NCBI RefSeq assembly: GCF_020535245.1
Contig: NZ_CP084911.1
Span: forward strand, 322,001-386,000
Reading direction: 5' to 3'
From: Asticcacaulis sp. AND118
GTDB taxonomy: Bacteria > Pseudomonadota > Alphaproteobacteria > Caulobacterales > Caulobacteraceae
Length of the DNA stretch: 64,000 nt
The position numbers were made by a program, and so were the translations under genes. Of this stretch, positions 27,044 to 34,617 are shown piece after piece; position 1 is the stretch's first letter, and each line of letters begins with the position of its first letter. Under the pieces are notes generated by a model, which was given only the letters and a program-made list of their open reading frames with translations, had not been told where the DNA came from and made no database searches.

Positions 27044-28429
27044 TTAGCGCACCTTGATATAGACCGGGCTGCTATAGACCCACAGATCCGGCCACGGGTT
27101 TTCGCCCAGAGGATCGGGGAGGGGCTCGGCCTCATCGGTCGAGGTGCCGCGCAGGCGCAGATAGGCGTCGGTGGTGGCGGTGAAGGCCCATTTCAACGTC
27201 ACGATCTCACCGTCGCGGTGCCAATCGGCGGGGGTGAAGGTTTTGACCACCTTCGTCGTTTCGTTGCGCTCCGCCGCCTTGCCGGTGATTTCGCCCATGA
27301 TGAGGTCGACGCGCCTGAGGTCTGGACGGTCTCCATTGGCGTTCGGGCCGGCCGGGTCGCGCAGACGCACGGAAACGGTGACGGTCTGACGTTTTTTGAA
27401 CTTGGCGGTTTCGCCGATATGGGCGCCACCCACATCCATATCCAGTTCGCTGACCAGATCGCCAGTGGCGATGAAGACGCGACCGGCGCGTAAGCCCGCC
27501 AGTATGTCCGCCGGGTCTTTGCGCGCCTTGACGTAGGTCTTGGCGTACTGGCCGGGCCAGAAATCCTCGCCGCCATCGGCGACATTGCGGTGCGAGTCCG
27601 AGGTGGCGGTGACGATGAAATGGCGGCCTTCGCCCAACAGCGCATCCCACACGCCGCCGACCTTCGCTGTCATGGCGTCGAAGCCGCCGAAGGTCGGGGA
27701 CTGCTCGTAATAGCCGCGCTTGCGCAGGGTTTCCGGCGTGGCGTTGGCTTTGAGGCTGGTGCCCTGATGGCCCGGCGCGCCCTCCATGCCGACGGCGACG
27801 TCGGGGGCGGTGTCCATCCACTGGCGCAGGGATTGCGGCGTGTGGCGGCCATAACCGTCCGGCGTCTTCGCGCCGCGCGAGGGGTGGTTGGCGATGACGA
27901 GGGGTTTGGGGTTCAGCCCGTCCATTTCCTTCAGCGCCGCGATCATGCGCGCCGGATCGTCGCGGGCGGGGTCTTTGGCTTCGTGGGCGTTGTAGCTCTG
28001 CTCCAGATGGCGCAGGGTCTCGGCCTCTTTCGGGTCGATGGCCATGATCAGGCTGGAATGATCGCCGCCGGGCGTATCGAGTTCCATGCCGAAGAACTGG
28101 ATCAGATCGGGCACGGCCTCGCGCGCTTCCAATAGCTCAGGATAGGCCTGTTCGTAGCGCAGCTTCGACAGCCCTTCGCCGCCGTGGTCGATCAGCACGA
28201 CCCAACTCAGGCCGTACTGTTGCGCGCGGCGGGCGTTTTCGGGAAGGGTGTAGATGCCGTCCTTGCCCAGCACGTAGGCGCCGTCTTCGGCGCGCTTGCC
28301 GGAAAAGCGGCTGTGGACATGGTGATCGCCGGCCTGCCAAGTCCTGGCTTCGCCTTTGCGTGACTCTTCAGCGAGCACCGGGCCGGAAAGGGCTGTAAGC
28401 GCGGTGAAGGCAAGGCAGGTCAGACGCAT
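27044..28429 (-). CDS. Secreted PHP-domain metallophosphoesterase-like protein
   Basis: 461 residues from the ATG at 28429. Signal peptide MRLTCLAFTALTALSGPVLAEE. PHP-type metal-binding motifs: GDHHVHSRFSGK, VVLIDHGGEG, LVIANHPSRG and VTATSDSHRN. The C-terminal about 120 residues form a beta-rich tail. The substrate is unknown, probably a phosphoester in the periplasm. No ribosome site is visible: a GC hairpin with five T residues ends directly before the ATG, so initiation here needs testing. Confidence 0.82.
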   Translation of the reverse strand: MRLTCLAFTALTALSGPVLAEESRKGEARTWQAGDHHVHSRFSGKRAEDGAYVLGKDGIYTLPENARRAQQYGLSWVVLIDHGGEGLSKLRYEQAYPELLEAREAVPDLIQFFGMELDTPGGDHSSLIMAIDPKEAETLRHLEQSYNAHEAKDPARDDPARMIAALKEMDGLNPKPLVIANHPSRGAKTPDGYGRHTPQSLRQWMDTAPDVAVGMEGAPGHQGTSLKANATPETLRKRGYYEQSPTFGGFDAMTAKVGGVWDALLGEGRHFIVTATSDSHRNVADGGEDFWPGQYAKTYVKARKDPADILAGLRAGRVFIATGDLVSELDMDVGGAHIGETAKFKKRQTVTVSVRLRDPAGPNANGDRPDLRRVDLIMGEITGKAAERNETTKVVKTFTPADWHRDGEIVTLKWAFTATTDAYLRLRGTSTDEAEPLPDPLGENPWPDLWVYSSPVYIKVR

Positions 28430-28433
28430 GAAA

Positions 28434-28453
28434 AAGGCTCCCGTTTCCGGGAG
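28434..28453 (-). terminator. Hairpin abutting the PHP start codon
   Basis: Minus-strand GGCTCCC / GGGAGCC with a 6-nt GGAAAC loop, then TTTTT and C-ATG. It looks like an ordinary intrinsic terminator, possibly the former terminator of the decayed SDR gene upstream. It could instead act as a leader attenuator of the PHP gene. Confidence 0.6.
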
Positions 28454-28489
28454 CCTTCTATCGGTCGATTGTGACAATTTTTGCTCGGC

Positions 28490-28588
28490 CTATGCCCCGA
28501 ACGCGCCGTCAATCGTATGCATGGCCCCGGTTACGAAGGAGGCTTCCGGTCCGGCCAGCCAGCAGGGCGCTTTCCAGTATCGTGACGG
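28490..28588 (-). pseudogene. Remnant of a short-chain dehydrogenase/reductase C-terminus
   Basis: The reading frame downstream of the GntR stop encodes WLAGPEASFVTGAMHTIDGA-FGA and then stops. This closely follows the end of classical SDRs (L.SPEASYVTGA.L.VDGG.G). Nothing of the rest of an SDR remains, so it is a deletion remnant. SDRs are often found in sugar or hydroxyproline clusters, so part of an older operon may have been lost. Confidence 0.55.
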
Positions 28589-28593
28589 GGAGA

Positions 28594-29253
28594 TCAGGCA
28601 GGTTTCTCGTTCTCGAATTCCTTGCGCAGATCGTAGAGGGTTTCGGCGATGTGATCGTGCATCAAGGCCGAAGCCTCTTCGCCCTTGCCCTGCATCCACA
28701 GGTTCAGAAGCGTCGAGTGTTCTTGATGCGCGCGGTCGTCGCGGCCGGCGGGCTCAAGGTGTTTGGAGACATAGCGCTCGGCGATGATGTTGAGGCGCTC
28801 GATAATCTGCAGCGTCACCTGCCGGCCCAGCGGACGGACGAGCGACAGGTGGAAGGCGCGGTTGAACCTGCCCACCTCGCTCTTGTGATCTTCGGCGGCG
28901 GCGCGGTCCAGCGCTTCCAGCGCTTCGCGTGCGGCCTTGTGGTCGGCAGGCGTGGCCAGGGCGGCGGCCTGAGCCACGGCTTCCGGTTCGATCTTCAGGC
29001 GCAGGGCGTAGACTTCCTCGACTTCCGAGACGGTCATCGGGCGGACGAAGAAGCCGCGATTGGCCTGAGAGGTCAGGAGACCTTCCTGCTCCAGCCGGAC
29101 CAGCGCTTCGCGCAGAGGAATCTTGCTGACGCCGAGTTCGGCGGCCAGCGCATCCTGACGGATGGCCATATCCACGGGCAGGGAGCCGGAGATGATCCGA
29201 TCGCGGACCAGAGTGAAGATTTGCTCGGAGAGGGTTTGGACGACCAGCGCCAT
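28594..29253 (-). CDS. GntR-family (FCD subfamily) regulator, likely master of the Hyp island
   Basis: 219 residues. N-terminal winged helix: TLSEQIFTLVRDRIISGSLPVDMAIRQDALAAELGVSKIPLREALVRLEQEGLL. C-terminal all-helical FCD domain with metal-binding His/Asp positions (FNRAFHLSLVRP, DDRAHQEHSTLL, MHDHIAETL). The FCD group often senses small acids and binds short palindromes with a GTATAC-like core. It lies directly downstream of the hydroxyproline epimerase gene. Inferred: it binds the GTATAC sites found ahead of the island's operons. Confidence 0.9.
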   Translation of the reverse strand: MALVVQTLSEQIFTLVRDRIISGSLPVDMAIRQDALAAELGVSKIPLREALVRLEQEGLLTSQANRGFFVRPMTVSEVEEVYALRLKIEPEAVAQAAALATPADHKAAREALEALDRAAAEDHKSEVGRFNRAFHLSLVRPLGRQVTLQIIERLNIIAERYVSKHLEPAGRDDRAHQEHSTLLNLWMQGKGEEASALMHDHIAETLYDLRKEFENEKPA

Positions 29254-29383
29254 GGAGGACTCGATGCGAGAGGTTATATATTATACATTTTTGTAACAGT
29301 GTGCCGTTAAGTCCGACAAGTCAACATGTGTAACGTGATTCTGTGCACAAGGTGAGGCCGTACTCCTTTGCCATGAACGAAAA

Positions 29384-29413
29384 GAGGGCGCAACGGCTGT
29401 CCGTTGCGCCCTC
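29384..29413 (-). terminator. Terminator after the 4-hydroxyproline epimerase gene
   Basis: Perfect 13-bp stem GAGGGCGCAACGG / CCGTTGCGCCCTC with a 4-nt loop and TTTT on the minus strand. It separates the epimerase gene from gntR, so gntR needs its own promoter. Confidence 0.85.
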
Positions 29414-29443
29414 CGTTTACGGATTGTCGCAGGTGTGCCCGGA

Positions 29444-30466
29444 TCAGACGACCTGAAAACCTTCCCAGAACTGATCCTCCTGATCGATCCAGATGGTGTT
29501 GAAGCCGGTCGAAATGGCCGAACCTTCGATCGAGGGGATGATCGCCTTCTGACCGTTGAGATCGACTTCCTTGGTCACCACGCCGGTGAAGCGGCTGCAG
29601 ATATAGCTCTGGTGGATGAAGGCTTCGCCCACAGCGAGGCGGCCGGTGGCGTGCAGGTGCGCCAGACGCGCCGAGGTGCCGGTGCCGCAGGGCGAGCGGT
29701 CGATGGCGCGCTCGCCGTAGAAGACGGCGTTGCGGCCGTGGGCGGGGTTGGTCTCACCTTCCGCGTTCTTCGGCTTGTCGGCCCACAGGACATGGCTGAC
29801 GCCGCGGATGGTCGGATCGAGCGGGTGGACGGGCTCATAGACTTCGCGGACCATTTTACGGATAGTGCGGCTCAGTTCGATGAGGCGCGCCGCGCCCAGA
29901 TCGTCGAGCCCGGTATAGGGGCCGTCGGCGGTGGGCTCGATGATGGCGTAGTAGTTGCCGCCATAGGCGACGTCGAGCGAGATGCGGCCGAAGTCCGGCA
30001 CGTCCAGCTCGATGCCGGTCTTGGCCAGATAGGCCGGGACATTGGTGATCTTCACCGCCGTGACCTTGGGGCCATTGGTCTTGAAGTCGATGTCGATAAT
30101 GCCGGCAGGCACTTCGAGTTTGAGCTTGCCCGGCGTGCGCGGCGTGACCAGACCGTTTTCCAGCGCAAACGTCACCATGCCGATGGTGCCGTGGCCGCAC
30201 ATGGGCAGGCAGCCGGAGGTTTCGATGAACAGGATGCCGGCATCGGTGTCTTCGCGCGTCGGCGGATAGAGGAAGCCGCCCGACATCATGTCGTGGCCGC
30301 GCGGTTCGAAGCACAGGCCGGTTCGGATCCAGTCGAAGCGGTTGAGGAAGTCCTGTCGGCGTTCGGACATGGTCGCGCCGTTCAGCAGCGGCGCGCCGCC
30401 GGAGACCAGACGCACCGGATTGCCGGCGGTGTGGCCGTCTATGCAGGAGAAGGTATGGCGAGTCAT
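29444..30466 (-). CDS. 4-hydroxyproline 2-epimerase (proline racemase family)
   Basis: 340 residues from MTRHTFSCIDGHTAGNPVRL. Converts trans-4-hydroxy-L-proline to cis-4-hydroxy-D-proline, the first step of bacterial hydroxyproline catabolism. Both catalytic cysteines are present: C90 (SGCLPMCGHGTIG) and C260 (DRSPCGTGTSARLA). The Cys/Cys pair indicates an epimerase and argues against trans-3-hydroxyproline dehydratase, which has Thr at the second site. It is separated from the deaminase gene upstream by hairpins, yet same strand and pathway. No signal peptide; cytoplasmic. Confidence 0.92.
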   Translation of the reverse strand: MTRHTFSCIDGHTAGNPVRLVSGGAPLLNGATMSERRQDFLNRFDWIRTGLCFEPRGHDMMSGGFLYPPTREDTDAGILFIETSGCLPMCGHGTIGMVTFALENGLVTPRTPGKLKLEVPAGIIDIDFKTNGPKVTAVKITNVPAYLAKTGIELDVPDFGRISLDVAYGGNYYAIIEPTADGPYTGLDDLGAARLIELSRTIRKMVREVYEPVHPLDPTIRGVSHVLWADKPKNAEGETNPAHGRNAVFYGERAIDRSPCGTGTSARLAHLHATGRLAVGEAFIHQSYICSRFTGVVTKEVDLNGQKAIIPSIEGSAISTGFNTIWIDQEDQFWEGFQVV

Positions 30467-30487
30467 TTGCGTAAACCCAAAAACGAA

Positions 30488-30526
30488 AAATCCCCAGGAT
30501 CGACCGCAGGCCGCCCCAGGGGATTT
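30488..30526 (-). terminator. Hairpin between deaminase and epimerase genes
   Basis: Stem AAATCCCCAGG / CCAGGGGATTT (one mismatch) with TTTTT on the minus strand. It may attenuate read-through from the deaminase gene to the epimerase gene. Confidence 0.6.
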
Positions 30527-30550
30527 CACTTACGTACCTGATGGGGGCGC

Positions 30551-30574
30551 ATGGGGGAAGCGACCTTCCCCCAT
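30551..30574 (-). terminator. Hairpin directly after the deaminase gene
   Basis: Perfect 10-bp stem ATGGGGGAAG / CTTCCCCCAT with a 4-nt loop, 7 nt past the deaminase stop. There is no clear T run, so it may protect the 3' end rather than terminate. Confidence 0.45.
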
Positions 30575-30580
30575 GACGTA

Positions 30581-31495
30581 TTAGGCAGCCTTGTTGATCG
30601 ACAGAGACGGACGCGAAGCGGCGGCGTCTTCGACCATCTTCGTGACCTGAGCGCGACGCTCGCCGATCAGGGGCAGGCGCGGCATACGGACGCGTTCCGA
30701 ACCGCGACCCATGATCTGCTCGGCCAGCTTGATCGACTGGACCAGATCGTGATCGGCGTCGAGGTGCAGCAGCGGCAGGAACCAGCGGTAGATTTCGAGA
30801 GCCGTCTTGGTGTCGCCGGCCTCCAGAGCCTTCACCAGCATGACGGATTCATGCGGGAAGGCCGAAGTCAGGCCCGAAACCCAGCCCTGGGCGCCCAGCA
30901 GCAGGCCTTCGTAGGCCACATCGTCGAGGCCGGCGAAGATCGAATAGCGGTCGCCGAAGGCGTTGTAGACGTCGGTGAAGCGGCGGGTGTCGGCGGCCGA
31001 CTCCTTGATCGCCACGATATTCTTCACCGGGCGCAGCGCTTCGAGCGCATCGTTGCCGATATTGACGCGGTAGGCGGTCGGGTTGTTGTACAGCATGATC
31101 GGCAGGCCGGTCGCATGGGCGACCTGCGTGAAGTGCTCGACCAGTTCGTTGGTCTTCGGGACGTAAACCATGGCCGGCAGCAGCATCAGGCCGGTGGCGC
31201 CGATCTTTTCAGCGTCCCTGGCAAAGGCAACGGCGCGCGGGGTGGTCAGTTCCGAAGTGCCGACGACGACCGGCACACGGCCGTTGACGACTTCGACGAT
31301 GGCCGACAGCAGGGTGCGCTTTTCGTCGGGCTCAAGCGAGTTGTTCTCGCCGCAGGTGCCCAGAGCAATGATGCCGGTGACCCCGTCCTTGATGAGGTCA
31401 TCGATTACGCGCTGGCTTTCCGGCACGTCGATGGATAGGTCTTCTTTAAATTGCGTGGTGACTGCCGGAAACACGCCGCGCCAATCGACTTTCAT
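30581..31495 (-). CDS. DHDPS-family lyase, likely pyrroline-4-hydroxy-2-carboxylate deaminase
   Basis: 304 residues of the class I aldolase (DHDPS/NAL) family. The Schiff-base Lys is K164 (VAIKESAADTRRF), the Tyr is Y136 (LYNNPTAYRVN), and the GTCGENNSL loop replaces the canonical GTTGE. In hydroxyproline pathways this family deaminates Delta1-pyrroline-4-hydroxy-2-carboxylate to alpha-ketoglutarate semialdehyde, and the neighbouring epimerase and FAD oxidase support that. It is divergent from the FAD oxidase across a GTATAC palindrome. A plain DHDPS or KDG aldolase is less likely given the context. Confidence 0.85.
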   Translation of the reverse strand: MKVDWRGVFPAVTTQFKEDLSIDVPESQRVIDDLIKDGVTGIIALGTCGENNSLEPDEKRTLLSAIVEVVNGRVPVVVGTSELTTPRAVAFARDAEKIGATGLMLLPAMVYVPKTNELVEHFTQVAHATGLPIMLYNNPTAYRVNIGNDALEALRPVKNIVAIKESAADTRRFTDVYNAFGDRYSIFAGLDDVAYEGLLLGAQGWVSGLTSAFPHESVMLVKALEAGDTKTALEIYRWFLPLLHLDADHDLVQSIKLAEQIMGRGSERVRMPRLPLIGERRAQVTKMVEDAAASRPSLSINKAA

Positions 31496-31525
31496 AGTTT
31501 ACTCCAACTGCTTGCGTAAGAATAT

Positions 31526-31541
31526 ATACCGTATACAATAT
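31526..31541. promoter_or_regulatory. GTATAC operator-like site 1 (deaminase / D-Hyp dehydrogenase)
   Basis: ATACC-GTATAC-AATAT, core 31531-31536, in the 77-bp divergent spacer. The outer ATA/TAT also pair. Matches four other sites in the island. Candidate binding site for the GntR regulator at 28594. Confidence 0.55.
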
Positions 31542-31572
31542 GCGATGATGCGGCGCAAGAAGGATCGTACGT

Positions 31573-32802
31573 TTGTCTAAGGTAATTGTGGTCGGTGGCG
31601 GAATCGTAGGTTTATCCGTCGCCTATGAGCTTCAGAAACGCCGTGGTGATGTGATTGTGCTGGACCCGGATACCCCCCGTACGGGCGCATCCTACGGTAA
31701 TGCGGGCCATATTGCTATAGAGCAGGTTGAACCCCTGGCGTCGTGGGGATTGATTCGCAGCGCCTATCGCCGCTGGTTCGCGCGGGGCGGCGCATTGTCC
31801 TTTCCCGTGTCGGGTTTTACGGCATGGTTGCCCTTCGGTCTGCGGCTGATGGCGGCGGCGGCGCCCGCACGCTTTAACAGAGGCAAGGCGGCGCTGTCGG
31901 CCCTGATGCAGGAGGCGATGCCGGCCTGGCGGCGGCTGGTCGCCGATCTGGGCGCGCCGGACCTGATCCGCGATGACGGGCATTATGTGGTGTGGGAAAG
32001 CGAATCTTCGGCGCAGGCCGGTCTGGCGGCGTGGCTCGATACCGATACCGGAACCGCACGCTTTCATTCGCTGACCGGCGGGGAGATGGCGGCCGTGTCG
32101 GCGCTGACCGGCAAAAAGATATATGGCGGCGTGCGTTTCGAGAATACGGGTCAGGTGGTCGATAATCGCCGGTTGCTGGAGCGGCTGGAGGCGGCCTTTG
32201 TCGAGGCGGGTGGGCAGGTGGTGCGGCAAAAGGCCGTGGCGCTGACCCTTCGTGACGGTCAGGCCCAGGTGCAGACCGACGACGGGGTGATGCGGGCGGC
32301 GGAAACCGTGATCGTCTGCGCGGGGGCGCGCTCGAAACCGCTGATGGAGGGAATCGGCTACAAGGTGCCGATGATCGCCGAGCGCGGCTATCACATACAG
32401 AGCGCGCAACATGGCTGGCCTGAAGGGATGCCGCCGGTGGTGTTCGAGGATCGCTCGATGATCGTGACCGGTTTCGAGGGCGGGTTGCGCGCAGGGAGCT
32501 TCGTCGAACTGAACCAGCCCGATGCCGCGCCGGATGCGCGCAAGTGGCGGAGGCTCAAGGCGCATGTGGCCGATCTGGGCCTGCCGATGCAGGGGGAACC
32601 GGCGCAGTGGATGGGCATTCGTCCGACCCTGCCCGACTATTTGCCGGCTATCGGGCGCAGCGACAAGGCGTCGAATCTCTACTATGCCTTCGGCCATCAG
32701 CATCTGGGTCTGACGCTGGGGCCGGTCACCGGTGAGATCGTCGCCGATATGGTCGATAGCGGCACGGGCCCGCAGGCCTTCGATATCAAGCGTTTTGGAT
32801 AG
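31573..32802 (+). CDS. FAD-dependent D-amino-acid (cis-4-hydroxy-D-proline) dehydrogenase
   Basis: 409 residues, DadA-like DAO fold. The Rossmann motif VVGGGIVGLSVAYELQKRRG is at the N-terminus, then GASYGNAGHIAIEQVEP, and the C-terminal FAD-contact segment SNLYYAFGHQHLGLTLGPVTGEI. It probably oxidises cis-4-hydroxy-D-proline to Delta1-pyrroline-4-hydroxy-2-carboxylate, between the epimerase and the deaminase. It uses a TTG start, supported by AAGGA 8 nt upstream and by the Rossmann motif beginning immediately. The next gene follows 9 nt after the stop. Confidence 0.85.
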   Translation: MSKVIVVGGGIVGLSVAYELQKRRGDVIVLDPDTPRTGASYGNAGHIAIEQVEPLASWGLIRSAYRRWFARGGALSFPVSGFTAWLPFGLRLMAAAAPARFNRGKAALSALMQEAMPAWRRLVADLGAPDLIRDDGHYVVWESESSAQAGLAAWLDTDTGTARFHSLTGGEMAAVSALTGKKIYGGVRFENTGQVVDNRRLLERLEAAFVEAGGQVVRQKAVALTLRDGQAQVQTDDGVMRAAETVIVCAGARSKPLMEGIGYKVPMIAERGYHIQSAQHGWPEGMPPVVFEDRSMIVTGFEGGLRAGSFVELNQPDAAPDARKWRRLKAHVADLGLPMQGEPAQWMGIRPTLPDYLPAIGRSDKASNLYYAFGHQHLGLTLGPVTGEIVADMVDSGTGPQAFDIKRFG

Positions 32803-32811
32803 GAAGTAGAC

Positions 32812-33993
32812 ATGAGTATTGGCGGTTCCACCATCGAAGCCGAACTGGCGAAGCTGAGCCCGCCCGTCGCGGCGGCGGCTATCGGCGACAGCGAATATCA
32901 GGCGCGTCTGGACAAGGCGCGCCGTCTGACCCGCGACATGGGTGCCAAGGCGCTGCTGGTCGGGGCGGGGGCGTCCTTGCGCTATTTCGCCGGCGTGCCG
33001 TGGGGGGCGTCGGAGCGTCTGATCGCCATGCTGCTACCTGTGGAGGGTGAGCCGCTGATCATCTGTCCCTATTTCGAACGCGGCTCGCTGGAAGCCGATC
33101 TGAAAATACCCGCCGAGCTGCGCCTGTGGCAGGAGGATGAGAGCCCGCACGCCCTGATCAAACAGGCTATGGCCGATTTCGGCGGTGGCGTGATTGCTAT
33201 CGATCCGGCCATGTCGTTCGAGATGATCAGCCGCCTGATGCGCGAAACGGGGCTTGAGGTGCGCGAGGCGTCCTCCGTGATCAATGGCTGCCGCATGTAC
33301 AAGTCGGCGGCGGAACTGGCCCTGATGCAGCAGGCCAAGTCGATGACCGAAACCGTGCACAAGGCGACGGCGCGTATCCTGAAGGATGGCATCACCACCA
33401 CCGAGGTGATCAACTTCATCGAGGCGGCGCATCGTCGGATGGGTGCGGCGGGCAACAGCTTCGTCATCGTGCAGTTCGGCCACGCCACCGCCTATCCGCA
33501 CGGCCTGCCGGGTGTGCAGAGCCTGAAGGAAAACGACCTCGTCCTAGTCGACACGGGTTGCTACGTGCAGGGCTATACGTCCGACATTACCCGCACCTAT
33601 ATCTACGGGCAGGCGACGGCGGAGCAGCAGCGCATCTGGGACATCGAAAAGGAAGCGCAGGCCGCTGCCTTCGCCGCGGTCGAGGTGGGCAGGCCCTGCG
33701 AAAGCGTCGACTATGCCGCGCGCGCTATTCTGGAAAAGCACGGTTTGGGGCCGGACTATCAGCTTCCCGGCACACCGCACCGCACCGGCCACGGCATCGG
33801 CCTGGCCATCCACGAGCCGGCCTATCTGGTGCGCGGCGACAAGACGCCGCTGGTGCCCGGCATGTGCTTTTCCAACGAGCCGATGATCGTGGTGCCGGAG
33901 CGCTTCGGCATCCGTCTGGAGGACCACATGTATGTGACGGAATCCGGCGCGAAGTGGTTCACCGAGCCGCAGGCGGCGATCAACCGGTTGTGA
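32812..33993 (+). CDS. M24 family Xaa-Pro-type aminopeptidase/dipeptidase
   Basis: 393 residues: creatinase-like N-terminal domain (about 1-165) and a pita-bread metallopeptidase domain. Metal ligands are all visible: D247, D258 (LVDTGC..GYTSDITRT), H327 (PHRTGHGIG), E356 (SNEP) and E370 (LEDH). The family includes prolidase and aminopeptidase P, which cleave X-Pro bonds. No signal peptide. In context it likely frees hydroxyproline from imported X-Hyp peptides. It follows the FAD dehydrogenase by 9 nt. Confidence 0.9.
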   Translation: MSIGGSTIEAELAKLSPPVAAAAIGDSEYQARLDKARRLTRDMGAKALLVGAGASLRYFAGVPWGASERLIAMLLPVEGEPLIICPYFERGSLEADLKIPAELRLWQEDESPHALIKQAMADFGGGVIAIDPAMSFEMISRLMRETGLEVREASSVINGCRMYKSAAELALMQQAKSMTETVHKATARILKDGITTTEVINFIEAAHRRMGAAGNSFVIVQFGHATAYPHGLPGVQSLKENDLVLVDTGCYVQGYTSDITRTYIYGQATAEQQRIWDIEKEAQAAAFAAVEVGRPCESVDYAARAILEKHGLGPDYQLPGTPHRTGHGIGLAIHEPAYLVRGDKTPLVPGMCFSNEPMIVVPERFGIRLEDHMYVTESGAKWFTEPQAAINRL

Positions 33994-34000
33994 GCGAGGT

Positions 34001-34026
34001 ACTGACGGTGTATATACATCGTCAGT
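34001..34026. promoter_or_regulatory. 26-bp operator of the toxin-antitoxin module
   Basis: Near-perfect palindrome: ACTGACG arms (34001-34007 and 34020-34026 as CGTCAGT) around TGTATATACA, with a single mismatched pair. It lies 19 bp upstream of the antitoxin ATG. Such sites are typical for ribbon-helix-helix antitoxin autoregulation. Confidence 0.75.
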
Positions 34027-34045
34027 ATTTTCTGTGGAGGTCGAC

Positions 34046-34345
34046 ATGTCCAAGGACGCCGTATTCACGATGAAGATCGAGCCGGAACTGCGCGAGGCCT
34101 TTATGGCCGAGGCAGCGGCGGCGCATCGCCCAGCTTCGCAAATCGTGCGCGACTTCATGCGCGACTTTGTGGAACGGCAAAAGAAAGATCGTGAATACGA
34201 CGCCTGGTTCCGTGCTGAGGTCGAGGCTGGTCTCAAAGAGGCCGATGATCCCAACACGGTATGGTATACCCAGGCAGAGGTCGAAGCCGATATGGATCGC
34301 CAGCGTCAGGACTTTATGGCCCGACTCAAGGCGCGCGGTGAATGA
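34046..34345 (+). CDS. Ribbon-helix-helix antitoxin (ParD/StbD-like)
   Basis: 99 residues from the ATG 5 nt after GGAGG. The N-terminal RHH-type segment is FTMKIEPELREAFMAEAAAAHRPASQIVRDFMRDFVERQKK; the rest is acidic (EADDPNTVWYTQAEVEADMDRQ), as expected for a toxin-neutralising tail. It overlaps the toxin gene by 4 nt (ATGA). It represses its own promoter through the palindrome at 34001-34026 (inference). Confidence 0.85.
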   Translation: MSKDAVFTMKIEPELREAFMAEAAAAHRPASQIVRDFMRDFVERQKKDREYDAWFRAEVEAGLKEADDPNTVWYTQAEVEADMDRQRQDFMARLKARGE

Positions 34346-34617
34346 AAGTTGTGCTGTGGGCGGAGGGAGCCCGCCGCAGCCGCAATGAAGCGCTGGACTA
34401 TATCTTTCAGGATAGTCCCAATGCGGCGACCTCTCAACTTGAACATATCCGAACGCAGACGCGATTGCTGGCAGAGCACCCCCATATCGGGCGACCGGGA
34501 CGCATCCGGGGCACGCGCGAACTGGTCATCCGGCATACGCCGTTCATTGCTGTGTACCGCGTGACCGAAAATGCTGTGCAGATAGTACGTTTCCTGCACG
34601 GTGCGCAAAACCACTAA
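34342..34617 (+). CDS. RelE/ParE-family toxin
   Basis: 91 residues: MKVVLWAEGARRSRNEALDYIFQDSP, then HPHIGRPGRIRGTRELVIRHTPFIAVYRV and VQIVRFLHGAQNH. This is the ParE/RelE fold signature (GRPGR..GTRELVI...YIVxYRV...VxILRxxHGAQ). ParE members poison gyrase, RelE members cleave mRNA; the HGAQ ending favours the ParE-like branch. Forms an operon with the antitoxin. Its 3' end touches the converging protease gene, so no space for a terminator. Confidence 0.9.
   Translation: MKVVLWAEGARRSRNEALDYIFQDSPNAATSQLEHIRTQTRLLAEHPHIGRPGRIRGTRELVIRHTPFIAVYRVTENAVQIVRFLHGAQNH

Noticed and set aside
34261-34272. GTATAC inside the antitoxin gene as a regulon site
   Set aside because: It lies in coding sequence without the conserved flanks and is compatible with chance.
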